Positions 40,967 to 49,163 are shown, numbered from the stretch's first letter. The stretch: DNA of 64,000 nucleotides from Streptomyces sp. AJS327 (GCF_013450295.1 NZ_SKBR01000003.1:310001-374000), one strand, 5' to 3'. Numbers and translations: made by a program. Notes: generated from the letters alone by a model not told the origin.

Positions 40967-43090
40967 GTGACTCCGATTCCAGAGCAGCCCGCACCCGGCG
41001 AGGGCCAGGGACCGCACGACGGCGAGGCGTGGGGCGGTTACCGGCAGCCGGGAGGCTGGCCGCCCGACGCCGCCCCGCTCCCCGGGGCCGGACCGCCCCA
41101 CCCCGGCACCGCCGCGCCCCGTACCGGTCCGGGCGCGCCACCTCCCGGGACGCCCGGCGGGCCGCCCTGGCCGGACGGGAGCACCGGCCCCGGCCACGAT
41201 CCGGCCGCCGGTCCCGGTTACGCCCCGGCGCCCGGCGGCTCGCCCAACTCCGGGGCGTACGCCGCCGGTACGGGCGCGTACGGCCCCGGCCCCGGCGGGC
41301 CGGGGGGCGTTGACGCGGAGGGGCGCGCGGTCCGGGGCGGCCAGCCGGGACAGCGTCCCGGTCCTCCCGGCCCCGGCCCCCGTCACGGCCCAGGCCCAGA
41401 CCCGGAGCACGGCCTTCGCGGGGGCGGGCCGGGGACGCCCGGCACCGGGCCCCCCGAGCGGGGCCGCCGTGGCCGCCGCTCCCCCGGCGAGCCCGGAGCG
41501 CGCCCCGCCGGACCCCCGCCCACCGGAAGCGCAAGCGGTACCGGAAGCGGTACCGATCCCGGGAACGGCCACGGCCACGGCCACGGCCACGGCCACGGCC
41601 ACGGCCAGGGGCACGGCCACGGACACGGGCCCGCCGCGCCGGTCTCCCGGCATCTGCGGAAGGTCATCGCGGCGGTGCTGATCCCGTTCGCGGTGGCGGT
41701 GCTCGGCGGGCTGATCGCGCTCTGGCCGGGCGGCCTGCCCGGGCAGGACAAGGAGGCCAGCGGGCTGGGCTACGACCGGCCCACGTTCGCGGCGAAGGTC
41801 GTCAAGCTGGAGCAGGTGGACTGCCGGGAGGTCAACGCGCAGCAGCCACCGCCCCAGCAGGACGGGGGCGGCGCGCAGCCCCAACCGCCCGGCGGAGGCG
41901 GGGAGAACGGCGCGGGGAGCGGCGGGGCGAACGGCGCGGGGAAGGAACCCGGGGAGGGGTCGGGCGGAAGCTGCCGGAAGGCCGAGATCGAGGTCACCGA
42001 GGGCAAGGACAGCGGCCACACCTTCGTCGAGGTCGTCACCCCGCAGTCCACCCGCACCTTCGACGTCGGCCAGGAGGTGGTGGTCGCCTACGCGGAGAAG
42101 GCGCCCCGGGAACTCCAGTACAGCGTCATCGACGCCAATCGGGAGCTGCCGATGGTGCTGTTGGCGGCGCTGTTCGCGGTGGTGGTCGTGCTCGTCGGGC
42201 GGCTGCGCGGAGTCCTGGCGCTCGTCGGCCTGGTGGTGAGCTTCGGGGTGCTCACGCTGTTCATCCTGCCCGCCATACTCCAGGGCTCGAACCCCCTGGT
42301 GGTGGCGGTGGTCGGGGGCAGCGCCATCATGCTCGCGACGCTCTACCTGTGCCACGGGCTCTCCGCCCGGACGTCCGTGGCCGTGCTCGGCACCCTGGTC
42401 TCGCTGCTGCTGATCGGGCTGCTCGGCTCGTTCTTCATCGGCTGGGGGCGGCTGACCGGCGACACCGACGACCAGACCGCGCTGGTGCACGGCCTCTATC
42501 CGGACATCGAGATCCAGGGGCTGTTGCTGGCCGGGGTGCTGATCGGCTCGCTCGGAGTGCTTGACGACGTGACGGTCACCCAGACCTCGGCGGTCTGGGA
42601 GCTGAAGGAGGCCGATCCGGGCGCCAGTTGGCGGACGCTCTACGGTTCGGCGATGCGCATCGGCCGGGACCACATCGCCTCGGTGGTCAACACCCTGGTG
42701 CTGGCCTACGCGGGGGCCGCGCTGCCGCTGCTGCTGCTCTTCTCCATCGCCCAGAGCGGGGTGGGGACGGTCGCGACCAGCGAGGTGGTGGCGGAGGAGA
42801 TCGTCCGCACGCTGGTCGGCTCGATCGGCCTCGTTGTCTCGGTGCCGGTCACGACGCTGCTGGCGGTGCTGGTGGTGACCGCGGACCGGCGCCGGAGGGA
42901 CCTGCCGGGGCCGGCGGGTGCCGTGCCCGGACCCGGCGGCACGAACCGACCCGGTGGCGCCGGCCGCGCCGCCGCTGCCGCGCCTTCGGCGGGAGCCCGG
43001 CAGGAGGCGGTGCCCGCCGGAGACGGCGCCGGAAGCGGAACGTCCGCCCCGGTCACCAGCCGCCGCGGGAGGAGGAGGAAGACGAGGTGA
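40967..43090 (+). CDS. YibE/F-like membrane protein with histidine-repeat N-terminus
   Basis: This 707-residue protein from GTG 40967 has a Pro/Gly-rich disordered head (about 1-195), a Gly-His tandem repeat (about 200-222), one helix (about 230-252, KVIAAVLIPFAVAVLGGLIAL), an extracytoplasmic domain (about 255-390), and then seven or so helices typical of the YibE/F family. The family core includes GVLIGSLGVLDDVTVTQ and RIGRDHIASVVNTLVLAYAGAALPLLL. The function of the family is unknown. The His repeat could bind Zn or Ni. The last 38 nt overlap the convergent DUF5326 gene. It is divergent from thiC. Confidence 0.85.
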   Translation: MTPIPEQPAPGEGQGPHDGEAWGGYRQPGGWPPDAAPLPGAGPPHPGTAAPRTGPGAPPPGTPGGPPWPDGSTGPGHDPAAGPGYAPAPGGSPNSGAYAAGTGAYGPGPGGPGGVDAEGRAVRGGQPGQRPGPPGPGPRHGPGPDPEHGLRGGGPGTPGTGPPERGRRGRRSPGEPGARPAGPPPTGSASGTGSGTDPGNGHGHGHGHGHGHGQGHGHGHGPAAPVSRHLRKVIAAVLIPFAVAVLGGLIALWPGGLPGQDKEASGLGYDRPTFAAKVVKLEQVDCREVNAQQPPPQQDGGGAQPQPPGGGGENGAGSGGANGAGKEPGEGSGGSCRKAEIEVTEGKDSGHTFVEVVTPQSTRTFDVGQEVVVAYAEKAPRELQYSVIDANRELPMVLLAALFAVVVVLVGRLRGVLALVGLVVSFGVLTLFILPAILQGSNPLVVAVVGGSAIMLATLYLCHGLSARTSVAVLGTLVSLLLIGLLGSFFIGWGRLTGDTDDQTALVHGLYPDIEIQGLLLAGVLIGSLGVLDDVTVTQTSAVWELKEADPGASWRTLYGSAMRIGRDHIASVVNTLVLAYAGAALPLLLLFSIAQSGVGTVATSEVVAEEIVRTLVGSIGLVVSVPVTTLLAVLVVTADRRRRDLPGPAGAVPGPGGTNRPGGAGRAAAAAPSAGARQEAVPAGDGAGSGTSAPVTSRRGRRRKTR
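41567..41629 (+). repeat. GGCCAC hexanucleotide tandem repeat (Gly-His)
   Basis: About ten GGCCAC-type hexamers in tandem, two of them altered (CAGGGG, GGACAC), encode an alternating Gly-His tract inside the YibE/F-like gene. The repeat is in frame, so unit changes would alter length without a frameshift. Confidence 0.9.
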
Positions 43091-43283
43091 ACCGCCGCAC
43101 CAGGTAGACGAGTCCGCCGACGAGGGCGACGAACACCAGCACCTTGAAAAGCAGGCCGACCACGAACTGCAACAGGCTGACGATCAGGCCACCGAAGATG
43201 GCGAGGGCGATCACCGGGATCGCTATCCACTTCACCCACCACGGCAGGCTGCTGAGAATTCCCTTGGCGTCCGAGGTGTCCAT
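43053..43283 (-). CDS. DUF5326-type small membrane protein
   Basis: This 76-residue protein has two hydrophobic stretches: WWVKWIAIPVIALAIFGGLIV (about 15-35) and LLQFVVGLLFKVLVFVALVGG (about 37-57). A basic, Ser-rich tail (RRFTSSSSSSRGG) follows. It fits the short DUF5326 family of actinobacteria (assigned from memory). It is a probable two-helix hairpin in the membrane, function unknown. ATG 43283 follows GGAGACAT. Its 3' end overlaps the convergent YibE/F gene by 38 nt. Confidence 0.8.
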   Translation of the reverse strand: MDTSDAKGILSSLPWWVKWIAIPVIALAIFGGLIVSLLQFVVGLLFKVLVFVALVGGLVYLVRRFTSSSSSSRGGW

Positions 43284-43557
43284 GTCTCCCTGCTCCGATC
43301 CCGCACCTTCCCGCAGGAGTGCGTCTGGCGTGGCGATCCGCGCGGTCGTGTCCGCTCCCGGCGTCCGCCGATGCTCACGGCTGTCGTTTTCGCTTTCGAT
43401 GCTAGAGCCGACCGTCGCGCGATGGGGCGGCCGTGGCCCCCCTTCTCCCCTGACCCACCCCCTACGTGACCCTGAGTCCCCGCCTCCCCCCGGAGGCCCG
43501 GCCCCGATCCGCCCCGATCCGCGTCCGGCCGCGCCGCGCCGTTCCGGAGCACCCCGA

Positions 43558-43690
43558 TCGCCCGGACCGGTTCGGATCGGTTCGGGGCACGCCGGATCAG
43601 TTCGGGCCCGGGGATCGGTTCGGACCAGGGCCAGACCAGGACAGACCTCACCGGGATCGCTTCGGGTCGGTTCAGGTCGGCCGGGGCCGG
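43558..43690. repeat. Degenerate GGTTCGG-type repeats in an intergenic region
   Basis: Variants of GATCGGTTCGG recur about eight times between 43558 and 43690 (GACCGGTTCGG, GATCGGTTCGG, GATCAGTTCGG, GATCGCTTCGG, TCGGTTCAGG and others). The 533-nt interval 43284-43816 holds no gene I can support. The function is unknown; slippage is a simple explanation. Confidence 0.6.
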
Positions 43691-43816
43691 GTCTTCGGGA
43701 GAGGTGTGCGTGTCGCTGCCCGGCGGCCGTGCGGGGTCCACGGCGGGAGGACGCGGACTCGCGGGCGCGGTGCCGGAGGGACGGTGGTGGCGGGCCCGGC
43801 CGGGCCGGTGGCGGCC

Positions 43817-44134
43817 TCAGCCCTCGGGCGGCGCGAAGACCACCATCACCCGCAGGTCCTCGGTGATGTGGTGGAAGCGGTGCGGAACGCCCGCGGGGAC
43901 GAAGACCACGCTGCCCCGCGCGACGGACGTGGTCTCGTCACCCACGGTCAGCGCGGCCCGGCCGCTCACCACGAAGTAGACCTCGTCCTGCCGGTGGGGG
44001 CGCTGTGGGTCGGTCGACCCGCGTTCCAGCGCGTACAGCCCGACGGACATGTGCTGTGCGCGGAGGAACTGGAGGTAGGCGCCGTCGTGCGCGGCCCGCT
44101 CCGCGTCCAGTTCGTCCAGACGGAACGCCTTCAC
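43817..44134 (-). CDS. Single-domain cupin
   Basis: This 105-residue protein has both cupin motifs: RPHRQDEVYFVVSGRAAL (motif 1, metal ligands among the His/Glu) and GSVVFVPAGVPHRFHHI (motif 2). Short cupins bind a metal and a small ligand, acting as isomerases, dioxygenases or sensors; the substrate is not readable. ATG 44134 is 50 nt from the divergent holin-like gene, so the two share a promoter region. Confidence 0.88.
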   Translation of the reverse strand: MKAFRLDELDAERAAHDGAYLQFLRAQHMSVGLYALERGSTDPQRPHRQDEVYFVVSGRAALTVGDETTSVARGSVVFVPAGVPHRFHHITEDLRVMVVFAPPEG

Positions 44135-44184
44135 CCTGACCCACCCCTTGCGCCTCTGACGACGGTTTCTGGAACGATCTCAGT

Positions 44185-44562
44185 ATGACGAACTTCCTCA
44201 TCAAGACGCTCGCCAACGCCGGCGCGCTCGCCGTGGCGATCTGGCTGCTCAGCGGCATCACGCTGAGCGGCGGGAGCACCGGCACGAAGACGCTCAGCCT
44301 GATCCTGGTCGCCCTGATCTTCGGGCTCGTGAACGTCGTGGTCAAGCCGATCGTCCGGCTGTTCTCGCTGCCGCTGCTGATCCTCACGCTGGGCCTGTTC
44401 ACCCTGGTGATCAACGCCCTGATGCTGATGCTGACCTCGTGGCTCGCGGACAAGGTGGACCTGAGCTTCCACGTGGACGGTTTCGGGGTGGCGCTGATCG
44501 GCGGTCTGATCATCTCGATCGTGTCCTGGGCGCTGAACATGCTGCTCCCGGACCGGGACTGA
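44185..44562 (+). CDS. Four-helix membrane protein of phage holin superfamily IV
   Basis: This 125-residue protein has four hydrophobic helices and the diagnostic GLVNVVVKPIVRLFSLPLLILTLGLFTLVINALML core of the mycobacterial 4-TMS holin family (family pattern described over several short motifs: VKPIVRLFSLP, TLGLFTLVINALML). Chromosomal members are widespread and are not prophage remnants; their role is unknown. No lysis genes are nearby. ATG 44185 lacks a strong ribosome site but is the only suitable start. Confidence 0.85.
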   Translation: MTNFLIKTLANAGALAVAIWLLSGITLSGGSTGTKTLSLILVALIFGLVNVVVKPIVRLFSLPLLILTLGLFTLVINALMLMLTSWLADKVDLSFHVDGFGVALIGGLIISIVSWALNMLLPDRD

Positions 44563-44943
44563 CCTGAGCGCGACCGATTCCGGCCCGGTGTACGAACCCG
44601 ACAGAACCGGCTCAGACTGGCTCCGACCGGGACTGGCCGGGACCGACTCGGTCGGGAGTGCTTCCGGACGGGCCGCGCCGGGGTGGAACCCCGTACCGGA
44701 GCCCGGACCGGCCCCGCACGGGGCGCGTACGTGCGGGGCCGGACCGGGACCCACCGGGGGCCCGGCCCCCGAGACCTTCGCGGCCCCCGAAACCCCGCCG
44801 GGGGGGGGGCAGTGGCCGGTGAGACCGGCGCCTCCGCATCGGTGAGGCGGGGCGGAGGACGCGGAGGCCGGGGCCGCCGCGACGGGAGCCTGGGCCCGGA
44901 CCCGGCCCACCGCGGGGCGACCGGTGGCCTGGTGTCGCCGGAG
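44563..44943. other. Gene-free interval with a G10 tract
   Basis: These 381 nt between convergent genes contain no supportable gene. GACCGGG-rich direct repeats occur, and ten consecutive Gs lie at 44800-44809. The tract is prone to slippage and to base-calling errors. Confidence 0.5.
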
Positions 44944-45543
44944 CTACCGGCGGGGCGGGATCCAGTCCGGTGAACGGCCCACCAGCGCCAGGGTCTGGTC
45001 GAGGGGGTCTGCCCCCGGCGCGGGGGTGAGGCTCGGCGCGAAGAGGGCGTTCGGTCCCAGTCGGCTCTCGTCGTTCGGTACCTGCTGGGCGACGGCGAGC
45101 ACCGCGCCGTGCAGTTCGCCGGGGAGCTTCAGCTCGGTGCCGAGCGTCCTGGCGAGGTCCCAGCCGTGGACCACGTAGTCCAGGAAGTGGAAGCCCACGG
45201 CCATCCGCCCCGGGAAGGTGATCGCCCGGGTGATCTCGGGGATCTGGAACTCCCGCTCCAGCACGCCGGGTTCGGCGAAGGCCGCCAGCACCGTCTCGGC
45301 GGCGGCGCGGTAGGCGCCCAGCGGATCGTCGCCCAGCGCGCGGTCCTCCCAGACGCTCGCCTCGCCCCCGTCTCCGCGCGCGGCGGCGGCGAATCCGTGG
45401 TGCTGTCCCGCCATGTGGGAGAGCAGCTGGCCGAGCGTCCAGTCGGCGCAGGGGGTGGGCGCCGTGAGGTCCGTGAGGTCGTGCTCCGAGGCCAGGCGGA
45501 CCGTCTCCAGGACGGCGGTCTTGTCGAACTCCAGCAGGTCCAT
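44944..45543 (-). CDS. TIGR03086-type metal-binding protein (DinB/mycothiol-dependent isomerase fold)
   Basis: This 199-residue protein begins MDLLEFDKTAVLETVRLA. It has the family landmarks TPCADWTLGQLLSHMAGQHHG (helix with a first His ligand) and MAVGFHFLDYVVHGWDLARTLG (second ligand set). It is a four-helix bundle related to maleylpyruvate isomerase and DinB, likely binding a divalent metal and perhaps using mycothiol. ATG 45543 follows AGGGAGAGAC. Exact function unknown. Confidence 0.88.
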   Translation of the reverse strand: MDLLEFDKTAVLETVRLASEHDLTDLTAPTPCADWTLGQLLSHMAGQHHGFAAAARGDGGEASVWEDRALGDDPLGAYRAAAETVLAAFAEPGVLEREFQIPEITRAITFPGRMAVGFHFLDYVVHGWDLARTLGTELKLPGELHGAVLAVAQQVPNDESRLGPNALFAPSLTPAPGADPLDQTLALVGRSPDWIPPRR

Positions 45544-45615
45544 GGTGTCTCTCCCTTGAGACCGTGTGTCAGTGCGGGGTTCCGGCGCCGCGTACGGTGC
45601 GGTGCCGGGGTGCGG

Positions 45616-46050
45616 CTACCCGGTCGGGGAGAGCCGTGCGGGGGAGTGCCCGGATCGGGCGCCCGCTATCTCCGGTTCGTCCGCGTCATCCGCCTCGCTC
45701 GCCTCGGGGGTCTCGTCCGCCGTGCCCCGCTCGCCGGTCGTCCGGGGTTCGCCCGCCCTGGCGCGCCCCGCTCCGGCCCCGGCCCGGTCTCCGGAAACGG
45801 AACCGGAACCGGAACCGGAAACAGGACCGGAATCGGCCGTCGTGCTGGCGGGAGCCGTGCTGGACCCGGAGCTGCCAGCGGAACCGGAGACGCCGCTGGC
45901 TCCGGACGTGGTGGCGGGCCCGGGCGCGCTCGGTGGGTGCTCGTCGGGGAACAGCCGCTCGTCGATGAGCCGGTCGAGCTCGTCCTTGAAGCGCTGGTTC
46001 GGACCGTCCCGACGCGGGCCGTCGCCGGACGGGTGCGGAGTAGGCGCCAT
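45616..46050 (-). CDS. Small hypothetical protein with a low-complexity tail
   Basis: This 144-residue frame has a good AGAGGACACC ribosome site before ATG 46050. Only residues about 14-38 (GPNQRFKDELDRLIDERLFP) look structured, as an amphipathic helix. The rest is Ser/Gly/Ala/Pro/Glu-rich. The gene is divergent from the FabI-like gene. The tail's simple composition makes coding status uncertain, but the structured N-terminal helix plus ribosome site favours a real small protein, possibly a helix that binds a partner. Confidence 0.5.
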   Translation of the reverse strand: MAPTPHPSGDGPRRDGPNQRFKDELDRLIDERLFPDEHPPSAPGPATTSGASGVSGSAGSSGSSTAPASTTADSGPVSGSGSGSVSGDRAGAGAGRARAGEPRTTGERGTADETPEASEADDADEPEIAGARSGHSPARLSPTG

Positions 46051-46157
46051 GGTGTCCTCTCATGCGCGGGCGGAGCGTAGCGACGAGCATAAAAAAGGGC
46101 GAACGGTCGTGCTAGTATCCGCGCGGTATTGGCCGATTTCCGCTGGGGGGCGGGGAC

Positions 46158-46937
46158 ATGGGCGGACTGCTCGCGGGGAAACGGGTGCTGGTCACCGGCG
46201 TTCTCATGGAATCGTCCATCGCCTTCCACACCGCGCGGCTGGCGCAGCGGGAGGGGGCCGAGGCGGTGCTCACCGGTTACGGGCGGATGGGCCTCGTCGA
46301 ACGCGTCGCGGCGCGGCTGCCCGATCCGGCCCCGGTGCTCGAACTCGACGTACGCGACCCGGCGCACCTCGCCGACCTCGTCCCACGCGTCCGTGAACTC
46401 CTCGGTGCGGACGCCCGGTTGGACGGTGCCGTGCACTCGATCGCCTTCGCTCCGCCGGACGCGCTGGGCGGCGGCTTCCTGAACACCCCCTGGGAGTCGG
46501 TGGCCACCGCGCTGGAGGTGTCGGCCTACTCGCTGCGCTCGCTCGCCCACGCGGTGCTGCCGCTGATGCGGGAGCGGGGCGGTGCCCTCGTCGGGCTCGA
46601 CTTCGACTCGCGGATCGCCTGGCCCGCCTACGACTGGATGGGCGTCGCCAAGGCGGCGCTGGAGTCCACCTCGCGGTACGTCGCCCGCGAGGTGGGCGCG
46701 CACCGTGTCCGCTGCAACCTGGTGGCGGCAGGGCCCGTACGGACCACGGCGGCCCGCTCCATCCCGGGCTTCGACCTCTTCCGTGAGGTGTGGGAGGAGC
46801 GGGCGCCGCTCGGCTGGGACGTGCGGGACCCGGAGCCCGCGGCCCGCGCGGTGACGGCGCTGCTCTCCGACTGGTTCCCGAAGACCACCGGCGAGATCGT
46901 GCACGTGGACGGCGGCGTCCACGCCGTCGGCGGCTGA
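46158..46937 (+). CDS. fabI: Enoyl-ACP reductase FabI/InhA-like
   Basis: This 259-residue short-chain dehydrogenase has GKRVLVTGVLMESSIAFHTA (NADH site with the FabI-type spacing), DGAVHSIAFAPP, Phe149, and YDWMGVAK with Tyr158 and Lys165, the same numbers as M. tuberculosis InhA. Such enzymes reduce the enoyl-ACP double bond in the last step of each fatty-acid elongation cycle. No partner FabG is adjacent, unlike the usual fabG-fabI pair, so this may be a second copy or a specialised reductase. ATG 46158 follows GGGGGGCGGGGAC. Confidence 0.88.
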   Translation: MGGLLAGKRVLVTGVLMESSIAFHTARLAQREGAEAVLTGYGRMGLVERVAARLPDPAPVLELDVRDPAHLADLVPRVRELLGADARLDGAVHSIAFAPPDALGGGFLNTPWESVATALEVSAYSLRSLAHAVLPLMRERGGALVGLDFDSRIAWPAYDWMGVAKAALESTSRYVAREVGAHRVRCNLVAAGPVRTTAARSIPGFDLFREVWEERAPLGWDVRDPEPAARAVTALLSDWFPKTTGEIVHVDGGVHAVGG

Positions 46938-47075
46938 TCCCGCGCGCCTCGTCCCGCGCGCCTCGGGGGCCACGGAAGGCCGTTGGGACGGGGTGCGCGG
47001 CGACGTCCGGGCGGCCGCTCGGGGCGGTCGCCCGGACGTCGCCCGGGGGGACGGGGGTTGAGGATGGTCCGATTC

Positions 47076-47501
47076 TCAGGTGGCGAAGTACCGTGACCAG
47101 CCACTGCACTTGGCCTTCTTCGTCCACGAGGTGCAGACCTTGACGCGGACGGACAGGCCCTCCGGATAGTTCTTGTCCACCGTCCGGTGCCGCTTCCCCT
47201 TGCTGCTGTACTCCTTCTTGGAGTGCCCCTTGACGTGCACGATCGCCCTCGTCCAGCGGTTGTTCTGATACCGGTCGAGGATCTTGATCTTGTCGCCCTT
47301 CTCGACGTACGTCACCTGCGTCACGTTCGACCCAGAGCTGCGGCAGAAGGCGGCCGGCTGGGTCGACACCGTCTCGCAGGTGGTCTTCCTCGGCTGCGGT
47401 GTCCCGTTCCCCGGGGCCGCGATCGCGGGCACGGTGAGGAGTGTGGGCACCATCAGGGCACCGGCGCAGGCCGCCACGGTGCGTTTTCCCTTGGCGTTCA
47501 T
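47076..47501 (-). CDS. Small secreted protein, tandem paralogue 1
   Basis: This 141-residue protein has a Sec signal (basic MNAKGKRTV, hydrophobic core, likely cleavage after AIA). The mature part carries a YVEKGDKIKILDRYQNNRW segment, SSKGKRHRTVDKNY, and the C-terminal signature CTSWTKKAKCSGWSRY. Four mature cysteines suggest two disulphides. It is one of three consecutive homologues on the minus strand and is separated from the other two by a strong hairpin. The family is unknown to me; the strongly basic mature region suggests binding to an acidic polymer or the envelope. Confidence 0.82.
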   Translation of the reverse strand: MNAKGKRTVAACAGALMVPTLLTVPAIAAPGNGTPQPRKTTCETVSTQPAAFCRSSGSNVTQVTYVEKGDKIKILDRYQNNRWTRAIVHVKGHSKKEYSSKGKRHRTVDKNYPEGLSVRVKVCTSWTKKAKCSGWSRYFAT

Positions 47502-47525
47502 GGGCGTTGTCTCCCCTCAGCGGGT

Positions 47526-47553
47526 GCGCCGGCCGGTAACTACCGGCCGGCGC
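47526..47553 (-). terminator. 12-bp hairpin between secreted paralogues 2 and 1
   Basis: GCGCCGGCCGGT (47526-47537) pairs perfectly with ACCGGCCGGCGC (47542-47553) around an AACT loop. It lies 16 nt after the stop of paralogue 2 and 25 nt before the start of paralogue 1, so it could terminate or attenuate within the cluster. There is no T-tract. Confidence 0.75.
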
Positions 47554-47568
47554 GCCCGCGTTGAGCGA

Positions 47569-48048
47569 TCAGGTGAAGGACCACCTGCTCCAGCCGGAGC
47601 ACTTCGCCTTCTTGCTGAAGGAGGTGCACGCCTTGATGCGCACCATCCGGTTCTCGCGGAAGTTCTGGTTGATGACCCGCATGGTCTTGCCCTTGCTGCT
47701 GTAGGTCCTGACCTTGTACCCCTCGACCTTGAGCAGCACCTTGGTGGACCGTCCGTTGCTGTAGTGGTCCAGGACGCTGACGTCGTCCCCGTCGGGGTCG
47801 AACCAGGCGAAGGTCCGGATCTTCTTGGACTTCGCGCATCCGGCGGTGATGCTGGGCGTCGGGCGCGTGTAGCAGCGCGTCTTCTTCGCCTCCGTGAGCG
47901 GCCCCGCGAGCGGTCCCGCCGTGGTCCGCTGGTGGGAGGTCTCCTGGGCGGTGGCGGAGCCCGCGGTGACGGCGAGCCCGCCGGTGGTCACGGCCAGCGC
48001 GCAGGCGGTGGCGGCGAACTTCCCGGCGGTCGCGGTGCGGTGGCTCAT
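47569..48048 (-). CDS. Small secreted protein, tandem paralogue 2
   Basis: This 159-residue protein starts MSHRTATAGKFAATACALAV, a Sec signal that probably ends after GSATA. The mature region has a longer, more acidic middle (AWFDPDGDDVSVLDHYSNG) where the paralogues have YVE[KR]GDKI. It shares SSKGKTMRVINQNF and the C-terminal CTSFSKKAKCSGWSRW. ATG 48048 overlaps the stop of paralogue 3 as ATGA, so the two are translationally coupled. It is the most divergent of the three, suggesting specialisation. Confidence 0.82.
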   Translation of the reverse strand: MSHRTATAGKFAATACALAVTTGGLAVTAGSATAQETSHQRTTAGPLAGPLTEAKKTRCYTRPTPSITAGCAKSKKIRTFAWFDPDGDDVSVLDHYSNGRSTKVLLKVEGYKVRTYSSKGKTMRVINQNFRENRMVRIKACTSFSKKAKCSGWSRWSFT

Positions 48049-48476
48049 GTCCGCCCCCAGCCGCTCCAGCCGGAGCACTTGGCCTTCTTGCTGAAGGAGG
48101 TGCACACCATGATGCGGACCTTCTTGCCCTCGGTGTAGTTCCGGTCAACGATCCTGCGTGCCTTGCCCTTGCTGGAGAAGGTCGCCTTCCCGCTGCCCTT
48201 GACGTGGAGCACCACCTTCGTCGACCGGCCGTTCCTGAAGCGGTCGACGATGTCGATCTTGTCGCCCCTCTCGACGTAGGCGGCCTGGGTGCGCCCCTTG
48301 GAGGCGGACCCGCACCGCGCGTACGGACCTGTGTACCGCTCGCAGACGGTCGAGGCATTCCGTGCCGTCGGCTCCGAACTCGTCCCGGTCTGGGCGGCGT
48401 TGGCGCCCGTCGCCAGGCCGCCGCTTGCGATCAGTGCGGCGCAGGCGTAGGCCGCCGCCTTCTGTGATGTGCGCAT
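48045..48476 (-). CDS. Small secreted protein, tandem paralogue 3
   Basis: This 143-residue protein starts MRTSQKAAAYACAALIASGG with a Sec signal likely cleaved after ANA. The mature region shares AAYVERGDKIDIVDRFRNG, SSKGKARRIVDRNY and the terminal CTSFSKKAKCSGWSGW with its neighbours. It is first in the three-gene cluster, after GGGGGAGTCCC. It is closest to paralogue 1, so the order implies duplication with divergence of the middle copy. Confidence 0.82.
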   Translation of the reverse strand: MRTSQKAAAYACAALIASGGLATGANAAQTGTSSEPTARNASTVCERYTGPYARCGSASKGRTQAAYVERGDKIDIVDRFRNGRSTKVVLHVKGSGKATFSSKGKARRIVDRNYTEGKKVRIMVCTSFSKKAKCSGWSGWGRT

Positions 48477-49080
48477 TCAGGGACTCCCCCTTCGTCGTAC
48501 CGCCGGTCGGGGCGGTACCCCTCCGTGTCCCCGTGTTCGCCTCGGGGACGGCAGGTACAGCGTGCACGGTGATCCTGGGGTGTTCCAGGACTTTCGGGCA
48601 TACCCGAAAGTCCCTACCGGACAACCACGAAGCGGAATCTGACGGCATCGCACGGGAGTTCGCGGGGTCACGGGTGTGACGAGCGGGTCTCCCGCGTCGC
48701 GGTGGGCCGTCGTCCGGTCGTCGCGAGCCGTGACCGGTGGCGGTGGTGCTCGTGCGGTGGACGGGCGTCCGGCGTCGGCCGACCCGTCGTCGAGGGGCGC
48801 CGGGTGGGCTCATGGGGCGCGAATGGACGCTCGTGCGCGTCGAGTTCGCGAGGTGGAGCCGGGGCGGGGGTGGTGTGCGTCGCGTCGTCCGGCCAACTCC
48901 CTTGGTGTCACGAGCCGCTGAGGCCGAACAACGTCAACTCAGAGTGACCGGAAGGTGGCGTACAGCGACCAACTGTGTCTAAGCTGACTCCCGTCCCGGT
49001 CGGAGACTTCTGGCACTCCGGCAAGGACCGCACCTCGCACCACGTGTGCGGAGCCAGACGCGACCCCCGCGTCCGCGATC
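48477..49080. other. Intergenic region upstream of the secreted cluster
   Basis: I find no long gene here. Short plus-strand frames exist, including one from GTG 48975 (VSKLTPVPVGDFWHSGKDR), but it has no ribosome site and runs through the hairpin at 49081-49120. The stretch 48930-49080 is AT-richer and could transcribe a small RNA. The promoter of the secreted cluster must also lie here. Confidence 0.45.
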
Positions 49081-49120
49081 GCGTCCGTGAGCCCTTCTCC
49101 CCCGGGGGGCTCACGGACGC
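49081..49120. terminator. Perfect 14-bp hairpin
   Basis: GCGTCCGTGAGCCC (49081-49094) pairs exactly with 49107-49120 around a 12-nt loop. On the plus strand TTTCGTGT follows, a weak T-tract. It lies 195 nt beyond the stop of the minus-strand WYL gene and may end it, or end a small RNA on the plus strand. Confidence 0.75.
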
Positions 49121-49130
49121 TTTCGTGTAC

Positions 49131-49163
49131 CCGGTGCCGGTGCCGGTGCCGGTGCCGGTACCG
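49131..49163. repeat. CCGGTG hexanucleotide repeat
   Basis: Five tandem CCGGTG units and a final CCGGTA lie immediately after the hairpin, in the non-coding interval between the secreted cluster and the WYL gene. Confidence 0.85.

Noticed and set aside
41567..41629. Tandem GGCCAC array as a possible CRISPR
   Set aside because: The units are 6 bp with no spacers, and the array is in frame inside a gene. No CRISPR repeats or cas genes occur anywhere in the window.
44185..44562. Holin-family gene as evidence of a prophage
   Set aside because: No phage structural, lysin, integrase or att genes are near. Chromosomal members of this family are common in actinobacteria.
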